Positions 54,155 to 62,056 of a DNA stretch of 64,000 nt are shown one piece after another. This DNA is from Beijerinckiaceae bacterium (GTDB lineage Bacteria > Pseudomonadota > Alphaproteobacteria > Rhizobiales > Beijerinckiaceae). The stretch is from NCBI GenBank assembly GCA_021324915.1, contig JAJPIC010000027.1:186001-250000 (forward strand), written 5' to 3'. Below the pieces are notes generated by a model. The model was given only the letters and a program-made list of their open reading frames with translations, had not been told where the DNA came from and made no database searches. The first letter of the stretch is position 1. The number at the start of each line of letters is the position of its first letter. Both the position numbers and the translations under genes were made by a program.

Positions 54155-54449
54155 GTCCCGCGCGAGATCGGCAAGCTCGAAGATGCCGGTGATGCCGGGC
54201 TTCTTTGCATTCGGGGTCGGCGCGCTTTAAATCTTTATTATCCATGTCTCGCCAAGATTGACGCTAGGAAGGCCGAGTACGGCCGGCGTCGCGCGGCTCC
54301 CGCAACCCCTGACTTTGGCCGCAACCTTGCCGTAATGCCTACTAAGATGCGCGGTCGAGCCGGTCTTGTTCGCTCGCCAGCAAATGCGAAGCCGAAAAGA
54401 CGCCGAATCGACCAAAGCAATTGCGCCAAGGGGCGCCTGGAGGGGACCA

Positions 54450-54770
54450 ATGTCGATGACGTTCGGATCAGCAGTAAAATCTGGCCTCGCTCTGGCATTG
54501 GCCGGCAGCGTCGTTCTGGCCGCGAGCGCCCCGGCGCAGGCTGGCGATGGCGGCGCCATCGCCGCCGGCATCCTTGGCGGAACAGCGCTCGGCTTCATCG
54601 CGGGCAGTGCTGCAGCAGCTGCTGCCCCGCCGCCTCCGCCGCCCGGCTATTACGCGCCGGCTTATGCGCCCGGCCCCTATTATGGCCCGCGTTGCTGGTA
54701 TGAGCCCGAGCAAGTCTGGGACGGCTATGCCGGCGCCTATGTCGTGCGCCGCGTGCGCGTCTGCAATTAA
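54450..54770 (+). CDS. Secreted Gly/Ala/Pro-rich protein (YMGG/BA14K-like style)
   Basis: 106 residues from the ATG at 54450 after GGAGGGGA. Signal peptide to about 30 (LAASAPAQA), a glycine-rich hydrophobic segment GGAIAAGILGGTALGFIAGS, a Pro/Tyr-rich stretch PPPPPPGYYAPAYAPGPYYG and a C-terminal WYEPEQVWDGYAGAYVVRRV with a final Cys pair. This layout is common in small Rhizobiales envelope proteins. Confidence 0.8.
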   Translation: MSMTFGSAVKSGLALALAGSVVLAASAPAQAGDGGAIAAGILGGTALGFIAGSAAAAAAPPPPPPGYYAPAYAPGPYYGPRCWYEPEQVWDGYAGAYVVRRVRVCN

Positions 54771-54791
54771 GTTTCGCTTCGCAGATCTCCA

Positions 54792-54811
54792 CAGGGCCCG
54801 TTCGCGGGCCC
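54792..54811. terminator. Perfect hairpin with TTCG loop between convergent genes
   Basis: AGGGCCCG-TTCG-CGGGCCCT, an 8-bp perfect stem between the secreted protein gene and the convergent methyltransferase gene. No clear T-run, but the position suits a bidirectional terminator. Confidence 0.65.
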
Positions 54812-54818
54812 TGCGCGT

Positions 54819-55496
54819 TCATGGCCGCTTCACCAGGCGAATTTCAAAGCCGAGCGATGTCTCGTCGAAATGGCCCGCGCCGAAAGGCGTCGCGGCAAAC
54901 ATCTGCGCGAGTTCTTCTCGCGAATAGGCCCGTTTTCGCAAACTGTGTTTGAAGATCACGCGGGTCATGAAGGAATCGAACGCGCTGAGATTCATCTGAT
55001 CGACGATATCGTCGATCGCCTCGTCCGAGGCATCGTTGCGCAGATCGATGACGAGCGCGCGGCCGCCCGGCCGCAGCACGCGGTGCATCTCGCGCAATGC
55101 CCCGAGCGGGTCGGTGAAATTCTTGAAAGCGGCGCGGCAGACGACGAGATCGAAGCTGTCGCCGGCAAAGGGCAGGGCGGCAGCCTCACCTTGCCGGAAA
55201 TCCACAACGGCACCGGCGCGCGCCGCATTTTCCGTCGCAATCCGTACGAAAGACTGGCTGATATCGAGCCCCGTGATCCGATAAGCCCCGAGCTTGGCGA
55301 GCTCGATGGCCAAATAGCCGGGTCCGGGCGCAACTTCGAGGACGGCAGCATGCGGCGGCAGATTCGCAGCAATGCGTTGCGCCGTTGCGCGATAATCGGC
55401 AAGGCTCTTGAGCGTATTTCGGGCATACCAAGTCGCGAGCAGCCCCTCCATGGGCATCCCTCGATACGGCCTTGCCTTTTTCGCTTGGAACTGCAT
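54819..55496 (-). CDS. Class I SAM-dependent methyltransferase
   Basis: 225 residues from the ATG at 55496 (GAGG seven bases upstream). SAM-binding motif I VLEVAPGPGYLAIELAKLG, motif II region GLDISQSFVRIA, ALPFAGDSFDLVVCRAAFKNF and motif post-II HRVLRPGGRALVIDLR place it in the UbiE/COQ5-like Methyltransf_11 group. Divergent from a marR gene across a perfect operator, so probably MarR-controlled. Substrate unknown. Confidence 0.9.
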   Translation of the reverse strand: MQFQAKKARPYRGMPMEGLLATWYARNTLKSLADYRATAQRIAANLPPHAAVLEVAPGPGYLAIELAKLGAYRITGLDISQSFVRIATENAARAGAVVDFRQGEAAALPFAGDSFDLVVCRAAFKNFTDPLGALREMHRVLRPGGRALVIDLRNDASDEAIDDIVDQMNLSAFDSFMTRVIFKHSLRKRAYSREELAQMFAATPFGAGHFDETSLGFEIRLVKRP

Positions 55497-55507
55497 GTCG
55501 CACCTCA

Positions 55508-55528
55508 TTATCTTAGTTGCTAAGATAA
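55508..55528. promoter_or_regulatory. MarR operator between methyltransferase and marR
   Basis: TTATCTTAG-TTG-CTAAGATAA, a perfect 9-bp inverted repeat with 3-base spacer, followed by a further half-site TTGCTAAG at 55532-55539. It lies between the two divergent genes, 11 bases from the methyltransferase start and 23 from the marR start. Confidence 0.75.
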
Positions 55529-55551
55529 TTTGTTGCTAAGGGATATTGCGG

Positions 55552-56025
55552 ATGAAGTCAAGCAAGACCCGGCAGGATTTGATTGCCGCACTGAACACGG
55601 CCATGCGCGAGGCGAGCGGGCAGGGGGTGCTCTACAGCCAGGCGGTGGCCCAACGGCTCGGGATCAACAGCACCGATCTCGAATGTCTCGACCATATCGC
55701 TCTGCGCGGCCCGCTCACGGCCGGCGCGTTGGCTGCCGCAACGGGACTGACCAGCGGAGCGATCACCGGCGTGATCGACCGGCTCGAGCGCGCCGGTTTC
55801 GCCGCCCGCGAACGCGACGCCAACGATAGGCGCAAGGTTCTGGTCCGTGCGTTGCCGGCAATCGAGAAGAAGATCGCGCCGCTCTTCGAGCCTATGCAAA
55901 AGGCGGCTATCGCGTCGCTCTCGTCCTATTCGGACAAAGAGCTCGCGCTGCTGCTCGACTTTCTGCAACGCGCCAGGGACGCCTCGCTCGCCGCCATGGC
56001 AGAACTCGGCTCGCTTCCTGCGTAG
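55552..56025 (+). CDS. MarR family transcriptional regulator
   Basis: 157 residues from the ATG at 55552. Winged helix-turn-helix (about 45-110): GINSTDLECLDHIALRGPLT, TGLTSGAITGVIDRLERAGF and the wing ARERDANDRRKVLVRALP. Helical dimerisation ends. Adjacent perfect palindrome suggests autoregulation and control of the divergent methyltransferase. Confidence 0.93.
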   Translation: MKSSKTRQDLIAALNTAMREASGQGVLYSQAVAQRLGINSTDLECLDHIALRGPLTAGALAAATGLTSGAITGVIDRLERAGFAARERDANDRRKVLVRALPAIEKKIAPLFEPMQKAAIASLSSYSDKELALLLDFLQRARDASLAAMAELGSLPA

Positions 56026-56032
56026 GTATTTT

Positions 56033-56548
56033 ATGCTCGAAACCTGGCACGAATTTTATTCCCTGCTCGGCACCGCGGCGGCGGCACTCGCGGCGCTGCT
56101 CTTCGTCGCCGCCTCGATCGGGACCGGCTTCATGAGTGCGCAGCGCGGCGGCCCGACGCGCACGTTCACGAGCCCGGTGCTGTTTCACTACACTTACGTG
56201 CTGTTCGTCAGCTTGATCGCGCTGATGCCGGACACGAGCGACATATCGATTGGTCTGATCGTTGGGTTCAGTGCGGCCGGCGCACTCGGCTATTCGATCT
56301 TCATCCTGCGCCGGGTTCTGTCGAGCTCCGTCACCGATATCGACGACCATCTCGGCTATGGCATATGCCCGCCGCTTTCCTATGCGGCGACGCTGGTTGC
56401 GGCGGTCCTCGTCTATCGACATTCGAGAATCGGGCCGCCGCTCTTGGCCGGCGCACTGATCTTTTCTCTGCTCGTGAATATCCGCAACACCTGGGATCTC
56501 ACGGTATTTTTCGCGCAGCGGCGGAACGAACCGGACAAACAGCCCTAG
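56033..56548 (+). CDS. Membrane hypothetical protein (about five TM)
   Basis: 171 residues from the ATG at 56033, seven bases after marR, so probably in its operon. Hydrophobic segments are around 10-30, 48-65, 72-92, 110-128 and 132-152. The pattern WHEFYSLLGTAAAALAALLFVAAS is common in small hypothetical membrane proteins of Rhizobiales. Its last 50 bases overlap the convergent AraC gene. Confidence 0.78.
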   Translation: MLETWHEFYSLLGTAAAALAALLFVAASIGTGFMSAQRGGPTRTFTSPVLFHYTYVLFVSLIALMPDTSDISIGLIVGFSAAGALGYSIFILRRVLSSSVTDIDDHLGYGICPPLSYAATLVAAVLVYRHSRIGPPLLAGALIFSLLVNIRNTWDLTVFFAQRRNEPDKQP

Positions 56549-57314
56549 CCACGGGCGGGTTACCACTGCGTCGGACCGGGAGGTGCGGCCGCAAGGTGAG
56601 CGTCGCGGTCGATCCGAACATGCGGCGAAAATCATGCGCAAAATGCGCCGAGTCCACATATCCGCTTTCATGTGCGGCCGAGGTGAAAGTGGTGCCTTTC
56701 GCGATCTCGCGCATCGCTGCCCGCAGCCTGGTCCAGGCGCGGTAATAGCGGAAGGGCACGCCCGCATGCTGCGTAAAAAGATGCTGCAAACGCGAGCTTG
56801 AAAGCCGCACGCTCTCGGCGATGTGTGCCGCCGGCGCAAGCTCGCCGGCGTGGAGATGCAAATATTCGAATATGCGATTGAGGCGCGGATCGCTTCCGTC
56901 CGGCAAAGCCAGGCGCCTTGAATAGCCGATCAAGTCTGCCAGCGCCGCGCCGAGTTCCTCTGGACGCGTTTCATAGAGCGTCCGGAGGAAGGAGATATTG
57001 CCGCCGTTGCCGATGCGTGCGCCACCAAGATCACGCGAACCGGGAAGTAACCTCGCCAGTGTTTCAATCCCGCCGGTCTGCGGCTCGAGGTAAAGCGCCG
57101 CAACCGGCTCGCCGCCGAAATCGAGTTCGTGACGCAGCCCCGGCGGAATGACGGCCGCGCGGCAGGAGTGCCATTCTCCTTCCTCCACGCGCAAACGGAA
57201 TTTGCCGTAGAGCCCGAGAAGATAGACCGGTGCACCGCCCTTGTGACTGGTGAGCCGCCCGGCGGGCGCAACGAGAAAGCTCAAGCCCTCGCCGATATGC
57301 CATAGCCTTTCCAA
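56499..57314 (-). CDS. AraC family transcriptional regulator
   Basis: 271 residues: an N-terminal cupin-like sensing domain (about 15-110; VIPPGLRHELDFGGEP) and a C-terminal double helix-turn-helix (about 150-245; HIAESVRLSSSRLQHLFTQH, then GTTFTSAAHESGYVDSAHFA and HDFRRMFG). Its 3' end overlaps the membrane protein gene tail to tail by 50 bases. Divergent from the symporter pair, which it may regulate. Confidence 0.9.
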   Translation of the reverse strand: MERLWHIGEGLSFLVAPAGRLTSHKGGAPVYLLGLYGKFRLRVEEGEWHSCRAAVIPPGLRHELDFGGEPVAALYLEPQTGGIETLARLLPGSRDLGGARIGNGGNISFLRTLYETRPEELGAALADLIGYSRRLALPDGSDPRLNRIFEYLHLHAGELAPAAHIAESVRLSSSRLQHLFTQHAGVPFRYYRAWTRLRAAMREIAKGTTFTSAAHESGYVDSAHFAHDFRRMFGSTATLTLRPHLPVRRSGNPPVARAVCPVRSAAARKIP

Positions 57315-57408
57315 GCTTTGTTCCTCGCAGCACGTTCATACAAGCGCCAGGTGCCATCGCAGGCTACATCGCCTTCCGTCAAATCCGCATCGCGTGTGGC
57401 AAGGCTCG

Positions 57409-57633
57409 ATGAAACCGCGCTCTCTTACTGGCACAAAATCGCGACTGGACGGAGCAGGCCTGCTGCTGATCGCAGGTCTCTTCCTCGTCTTGTTCCCGCC
57501 GCTCCATTGGCTCGCCAGCGGATCCTATCCGATCTTCGGTTTGCCGCGGTCGCTTTTCTATCTTTTCGGCTTCAGCGCGCTCCTGACCGCCGGACTCGCG
57601 CTGGCGTGGCTGCTGGACGGCACGAAGGCCTGA
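57409..57633 (+). CDS. Small two-TM protein accompanying the symporter (DUF3311-like)
   Basis: 74 residues from the ATG at 57409. Two hydrophobic segments with PPLHWLASGSYPIFGLPRSL between them, similar to the small DUF3311-type partner often encoded just before SSS family symporters. It ends five bases before the symporter start. Confidence 0.78.
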   Translation: MKPRSLTGTKSRLDGAGLLLIAGLFLVLFPPLHWLASGSYPIFGLPRSLFYLFGFSALLTAGLALAWLLDGTKA

Positions 57634-57638
57634 ACCTC

Positions 57639-59159
57639 ATGACCAGCGCCATCCTCATTACCTACGGAACTCTTGCTGTCTTCTTCGCGATCGTCGTCCT
57701 GATCCTGCAAGTGGCGCATATCAAGGACCGCAATTTCACCGAATTTGCGGTCGCCGGGCGCTCGTTCGGCGGCGCCTATCAGGCGATGGCTTTTCTCAAC
57801 ACTTATCTGCCCGGAACCATATTCATCGCCGGCGTCGGGTTCATCGCAAGCAAGGGCGTGATCGGCTTCTATCAGCTCCCCGCCTGCCTTATCGGGCAGC
57901 TCACGATGTACGTCATGGCCCGGCGTGTGTGGACATGGGGTTCGACCTACGACCTGCGCACGCAGGCCGATCTCTTGGGGCTGCGGTTCGGCAGCCGCGC
58001 GGTACGGATTCTTGCCTCTCTCGTCGGCGTTCTTGCGCTCTTGCCGTTTCTGGTCCTCGGCATGCAATCGTTAGGCGCCGTGTTCAGCGCGCTCTCGTTC
58101 GGTCGGATCGGCTATACGAGCGCGGTCGTCATCGGCGTCGCCGCCATGGCTGTGCGCCAGATCTGGACCATGAACATGGGTATGCGCGGCATCGTGATCT
58201 CCGATTTCTTTCAGGGCATCGTGGCCTATGGGATCGGTACTTTGCTGATTATCGGCTTGATTGCGTGGCTCGGCGCACAAGGCATCGGCTTCACGTCTGT
58301 CGAGCCGCGGCTCTACGTTTTCCCGGGTCCGGCAAGTCCGGTTCCGCTGGCCTTCTTTTCCCTGGAACTCACGCTCGTTCTGGGCTCTCTCTGCTTTCCT
58401 GACCTCTTCATCCGGCTCTACACAGCCGACGGCGTGCGCAGCGTCAAACAGGGTGCGGCGCTCGGCGCGCCGATCGCGCTCGTTTTTCTGGGCGGCCTCA
58501 ATTTGCTGGCGCTGCTGAGCACGGCGCTTCCGGGCGTTGCCGGCAAACCTCAGGACGCTTGGTTTGCGCTTGCCGGCCGAGCCGGAGGGCCGTTCGCGCT
58601 CGCGCTCGCTGGAACGATGGTGTTCGCGGCGTCGATGGGAAATTTCGATGCGACGGTTCAGTCCTGCGCAACGCAGCTCGCCAATGACGTGCTCGGCGCC
58701 TGCCTCAAATTATCGAGCCGCCAGCTCACGCGCATCGCGCGGGCGACGATCGCCATTCTCACGATTGCGACGGCGGCGATCGCCTGTCTGCCTTTGCCGC
58801 AACTCTTCACGCTCGTTCTCTTCGGACTGCAGGCCGTGATCCAACTCTCGGTTCCTCTGTACCTGGGCATTTTCACGCGTTTCGGAAATTCGACGGGCGC
58901 GGCCGGTGGCCTGATTGCCGGCATCGCGACCCTTGCCGTGCTCGATTTGCGCTGGCCCCTCGCAATACCTTGGGCATTCGGACTGAACGCCGGGCTCATC
59001 GCGCTCGGCGTGAACCTGCTCGTCTATGTCGTCGCGGGAGTCTTACGGGCGCCCGATATGGAGGAGCATCGCCGCATCGAGCGGCTTTTTGCGGCCCTGC
59101 GCATCCCGCCGAAAGCGCCGGCTGAAGCCCCGTCGGAAGGCGCGCCGGCTGCCGATTGA
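57639..59159 (+). CDS. Solute:sodium symporter (SSS family)
   Basis: 506 residues with 13 or so membrane segments. Family motifs: FAVAGRSFGGAYQAMAFLNT near the start, the long GMRGIVISDFFQGIVAYG and a later FAASMGNFDATVQSCATQLAND. Probably imports a monocarboxylate or similar solute with sodium; the substrate cannot be read from sequence. The start at 57639 lies five bases after the small partner gene; the AraC regulator is divergent. Confidence 0.92.
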   Translation: MTSAILITYGTLAVFFAIVVLILQVAHIKDRNFTEFAVAGRSFGGAYQAMAFLNTYLPGTIFIAGVGFIASKGVIGFYQLPACLIGQLTMYVMARRVWTWGSTYDLRTQADLLGLRFGSRAVRILASLVGVLALLPFLVLGMQSLGAVFSALSFGRIGYTSAVVIGVAAMAVRQIWTMNMGMRGIVISDFFQGIVAYGIGTLLIIGLIAWLGAQGIGFTSVEPRLYVFPGPASPVPLAFFSLELTLVLGSLCFPDLFIRLYTADGVRSVKQGAALGAPIALVFLGGLNLLALLSTALPGVAGKPQDAWFALAGRAGGPFALALAGTMVFAASMGNFDATVQSCATQLANDVLGACLKLSSRQLTRIARATIAILTIATAAIACLPLPQLFTLVLFGLQAVIQLSVPLYLGIFTRFGNSTGAAGGLIAGIATLAVLDLRWPLAIPWAFGLNAGLIALGVNLLVYVVAGVLRAPDMEEHRRIERLFAALRIPPKAPAEAPSEGAPAAD

Positions 59160-59222
59160 AAGCGCAGGCTTGGCCCTTGGGAAATCGCCCGCTGGACCGT
59201 CCGGCTTTCGCGCGCTAGGTTC

Positions 59223-59241
59223 GGTTTACTTTTCGTAAACC
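59223..59241. promoter_or_regulatory. Perfect 7-bp inverted repeat upstream of a secreted protein gene
   Basis: GGTTTAC-TTTTC-GTAAACC, ending 13 bases before the ATG at 59255. It may be an operator or a leader hairpin. Confidence 0.4.
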
Positions 59242-59254
59242 ATGAGGTTCTGCG

Positions 59255-59695
59255 ATGAAGGGTCGGGTGTTCCTCGCGATTTTAGCGCTCGGCCTCGGCG
59301 GTCCGGCGCTTGCGGCGTCAGGCGGGATCCACGCGGTCCAAGGCTTTGCCGTCCGACAAACGCACGCTTCTGGCTTTCATGGGCAGAATCGGGAGGCGCA
59401 TCCACAGGTCCTCGCGGGGCACGACCGCCACGGCGGCTTCGCCGGATGGGGTGGGCCTTATTCGACTCTCTGGTCGGGCACATTCATCTCTGGCACGCCG
59501 GAGCAGGGGCAAGGGCCGGATTACGGACCGCTGCCCTATTACGGACCCTATGGCGGCCCGCCACCTTATTATGCCTATGGCATGCCGGACATGCCGCAGC
59601 CTTGCGTCAAGCCGCTGCTCATTCATGTCGCGCCGCCACAACACCACACCAAATTGCCGCGCGTCGTCTACGGGACGCCTTTCACCTGCAGCTAA
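59255..59695 (+). CDS. Secreted Gly/Tyr/Pro/His-rich hypothetical protein
   Basis: 146 residues with GAGG upstream. Signal peptide of about 20 (MKGRVFLAILALGLGGPALA), then a low-complexity mature part with GPLPYYGPYGGPPPYYAYGM and several histidines (HPQVLAGHDRHGG, HVAPPQHH). Two Cys near the C-terminus. No family recognised; perhaps metal-binding or an envelope protein. Confidence 0.75.
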   Translation: MKGRVFLAILALGLGGPALAASGGIHAVQGFAVRQTHASGFHGQNREAHPQVLAGHDRHGGFAGWGGPYSTLWSGTFISGTPEQGQGPDYGPLPYYGPYGGPPPYYAYGMPDMPQPCVKPLLIHVAPPQHHTKLPRVVYGTPFTCS

Positions 59696-59727
59696 TTTCT
59701 CACTGCCGCGCTGCCGTCGATTTGCGC

Positions 59728-60549
59728 TCACGCACCTCCTTTGAGCTTCGTGTGGACAAGCGCGAGCGCGACGGCGCAGGCATTCGAAACGTTGAGGCTC
59801 TTGATCGCGCCAGGCATATCGAGCTTTGCCAGGACATCGCATTTCTCCCGGCTGAGGCGGCGCAGGCCCTTGCCTTCGGCGCCGAGCACAAGGGCGAGCG
59901 GGCGCGTGAGCGGCGCCTCGGTGAGGCTTACCGGCGCCTCTGAGTCGAGTCCGACGCGGAGATAGCCGAAGTCGCCGAGATCATCGAGCGCGCGGGCGAG
60001 GTTCACGACTTCGACGATCGGGACGAGTTCGAGTCCGCCCGAGGCCGCCTTGGCGAGGACGCCGGAAAGCGCCGGCGCATGGCGCTCGGTCGTGATCAAG
60101 GCATCGACGGCAAAGGCCGCCGCAGTCCGCAGGATCGCGCCGACATTATGCGGATCTGTGATTTGGTCGAGCATGAGGACGAGGCCGCCCTTTGCGGCGA
60201 TGTCCTCGATGGTCATCGGGGGCAGAGGGCGTGCTTCGAGGAGCACGCCCTGATGCACGGCGTCGGGTCCCAGGCGGCGGTCGAGGTCTTCCGGCGCGAC
60301 GATGCGTGGCTTGAGGCCGGCCTCAGCGGCCTCCGCCTCGAGCCGCGCGGCAGCCGTCTCCGTCGCTGAGAGCGCCAGGAGATCGCGGCGTTTGGCCCGC
60401 AGGGCTTCCCGCACCGCATGAAAGCCATAAATGACGACGACATCACCCGCCGGGCGATGAAAGACCGGCTCGCGGCCGCGGGGCGCAGCTTTGGCCTCTG
60501 GCTTCTGCGCTTTGCCGCGATGTTTCGGCCAGGGCTGCCGGTTCTTCAT
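59728..60549 (-). CDS. rlmB: 23S rRNA (guanosine-2'-O-)-methyltransferase RlmB (TrmH/SpoU family)
   Basis: Methylates a 23S rRNA guanosine. 273 residues: an N-terminal L30e-like substrate domain (about 35-110) and a SPOUT domain with LMLDQITDPHNVGAILRTAA (motif 1), ALVLGAEGKGLRRLSREKCD (motif 2) and IKSLNVSNACAVALALVH (motif 3, knot). It is transcribed away from the adjacent tRNA-Tyr gene, a common alphaproteobacterial arrangement. Confidence 0.95.
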   Translation of the reverse strand: MKNRQPWPKHRGKAQKPEAKAAPRGREPVFHRPAGDVVVIYGFHAVREALRAKRRDLLALSATETAAARLEAEAAEAGLKPRIVAPEDLDRRLGPDAVHQGVLLEARPLPPMTIEDIAAKGGLVLMLDQITDPHNVGAILRTAAAFAVDALITTERHAPALSGVLAKAASGGLELVPIVEVVNLARALDDLGDFGYLRVGLDSEAPVSLTEAPLTRPLALVLGAEGKGLRRLSREKCDVLAKLDMPGAIKSLNVSNACAVALALVHTKLKGGA

Positions 60550-60672
60550 GGGGCTGACCTCTCCAAGCCTCGCAGAGGCGGCGCAGCGGTCCGAGTGCCG
60601 CGGCGCCTTTGGGATTGACAGATCGGGGCGGCTCTTTCCATAAGCGCCCGGCGATCAACCGCAACATCTTGC

Positions 60673-60757
60673 GGGGGAGTGTCCCGAGCGGCAAAGGGGG
60701 CGGACTGTAAATCCGCTGGCTATGCCTTCGTAGGTTCGAGTCCTACCTCCCCCACCA
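60673..60757 (+). tRNA. tRNA-Tyr (anticodon GTA), CCA encoded
   Basis: Class II tRNA with a long variable arm. Acceptor GGGGGAG pairs with CTCCCCC, anticodon stem GCGGA/TCCGC around CTGTAAA (anticodon GTA), variable arm TGGCTATGCCTTC, T-arm GTAGG-TTCGAGT-CCTAC, discriminator A and encoded CCA. Confidence 0.96.
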
Positions 60758-60880
60758 CCGCTTCCAAAGGCACAGAGCCGCCGTCTGCTTCTGGAACATT
60801 TGGACGCCGGCTCTTCGCAATCATGCTCCGCCTGTCGTCACACAAAGCCGCCAGCTGAAGAAACCTGCAGCACATGCCCG

Positions 60881-61174
60881 TTATTTTGGATCCGGTTTCA
60901 TCTCGGCGAGGATTTTACGCAGTTCATCCTTGGCGCGGCTGTCCTGGTCGCTCGAAAGGAAATGCTCGACCTCGCAAATATCGGTCGTCGGAGTAAAGGG
61001 CTCCAAAGCGAGGGTCTCGTTATAGATGACGACCTCATGCTTTACATGTGCGCCGGCGGCATCCGTAAAGAGCGTCCAGCGCTCATACTCTCTCGCCCTG
61101 CCTTTCGGGCGTGTCTGGTAAAACACCTTTTCCATGTCGACCTCTGACCCGAGGATAATGCGATCGGCTTTCAT
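60881..61174 (-). CDS. Hypothetical protein
   Basis: 97 residues, soluble, no signal peptide or membrane segment. Begins MKADRIILGSEVDMEKVFYQ and ends DELRKILAEMKPDPK; central RWTLFTDAAGAHVKHEVVIYN is strand-rich. No recognised domain. The start has only a weak AAGG nearby. Confidence 0.65.
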   Translation of the reverse strand: MKADRIILGSEVDMEKVFYQTRPKGRAREYERWTLFTDAAGAHVKHEVVIYNETLALEPFTPTTDICEVEHFLSSDQDSRAKDELRKILAEMKPDPK

Positions 61175-61453
61175 CTATGCCTTCGCGAGCCGGATTTCGA
61201 ATTGAGATGGAAGCATTGGGCGCGATCCAAGCTCGTGATCGCCGCGGACTGATCTCGCACCGGCGAGACGATCCGGACGCGTTCTTTCGCAAGGCATCCT
61301 TGCCGCATGCTTCGCGCGGCGCATGCCGGTAAGTGCGCTTGGCGCTTGATTTTCATTGCCGGATATCTGCAGTATAGTTCGAGCTATATTTCGGGAGTTC
61401 GGGCGCTCCGAGCTCCCCACGAATTTTGAAAATAAGTTTATTGGGAGGCGATA

Positions 61454-62047
61454 ATGAAACGCGGCCCGATTTTTACGGCGGCATTGTTTTTCGCCGCTCC
61501 GGTCTTGGCGCAAACCAACGCCTTGCCGACGCCGGGTTTACCGCTCCCGCCGCTCCAGCAAGCGCCAAGCGCATCGCCGGCGCCGAGCGCCCCGCCATCT
61601 GCTTCCCCGAGCGCCGCGCCGAGCGCTGCGCCATCCACGAGCCCGGGCGCCATGCCGCTCCCGGAGGGCTGGGGCGCGAGCCCGGTGCCGAACATCAATC
61701 TTGTCGGCAAATGGAGTTTCCAGGCCAATTCGGAAGGCATCCCGGAGGATGGAATTCTCGTTTTCCAGGCGAGTGGCGTCTACAACGAATTTCTGCGCTT
61801 TCCGCAGACACCGCAGCTCGGAAATCAGGTCGTGCAGGTCTGGGGCAATTACACGGTGCAGGGCGCGACTCTGACCGAGAGGCCGACCGGCGGGCAGGTC
61901 TCCAACGGACCCAATCCCAATGAGATCTGCAATCTCCAGACCAATCAATGCGTGGCGCTCAACCTCACGCCGCAGACCGAGCAATTGCAAGTGGTCGATG
62001 CCAATACGATCAAGACGAGCACCGCGACGGCAAAACGCATCCAATAG
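61454..62047 (+). CDS. Secreted hypothetical protein with Ala/Ser/Pro linker
   Basis: 197 residues with GGGAGGCGATA upstream. Signal peptide to about 20, then an Ala/Ser/Pro low-complexity linker (about 36-66) and a folded C-terminal part beginning NLVGKWSFQANSEGIPEDGI with two Cys (NEICNLQTNQCVALN). The 'G.W.' beginning suggests a lipocalin-like or similar beta-barrel, unproven. It is nine bases upstream of the next secreted protein gene. Confidence 0.78.
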   Translation: MKRGPIFTAALFFAAPVLAQTNALPTPGLPLPPLQQAPSASPAPSAPPSASPSAAPSAAPSTSPGAMPLPEGWGASPVPNINLVGKWSFQANSEGIPEDGILVFQASGVYNEFLRFPQTPQLGNQVVQVWGNYTVQGATLTERPTGGQVSNGPNPNEICNLQTNQCVALNLTPQTEQLQVVDANTIKTSTATAKRIQ

Positions 62048-62056
62048 GGTGACGCC

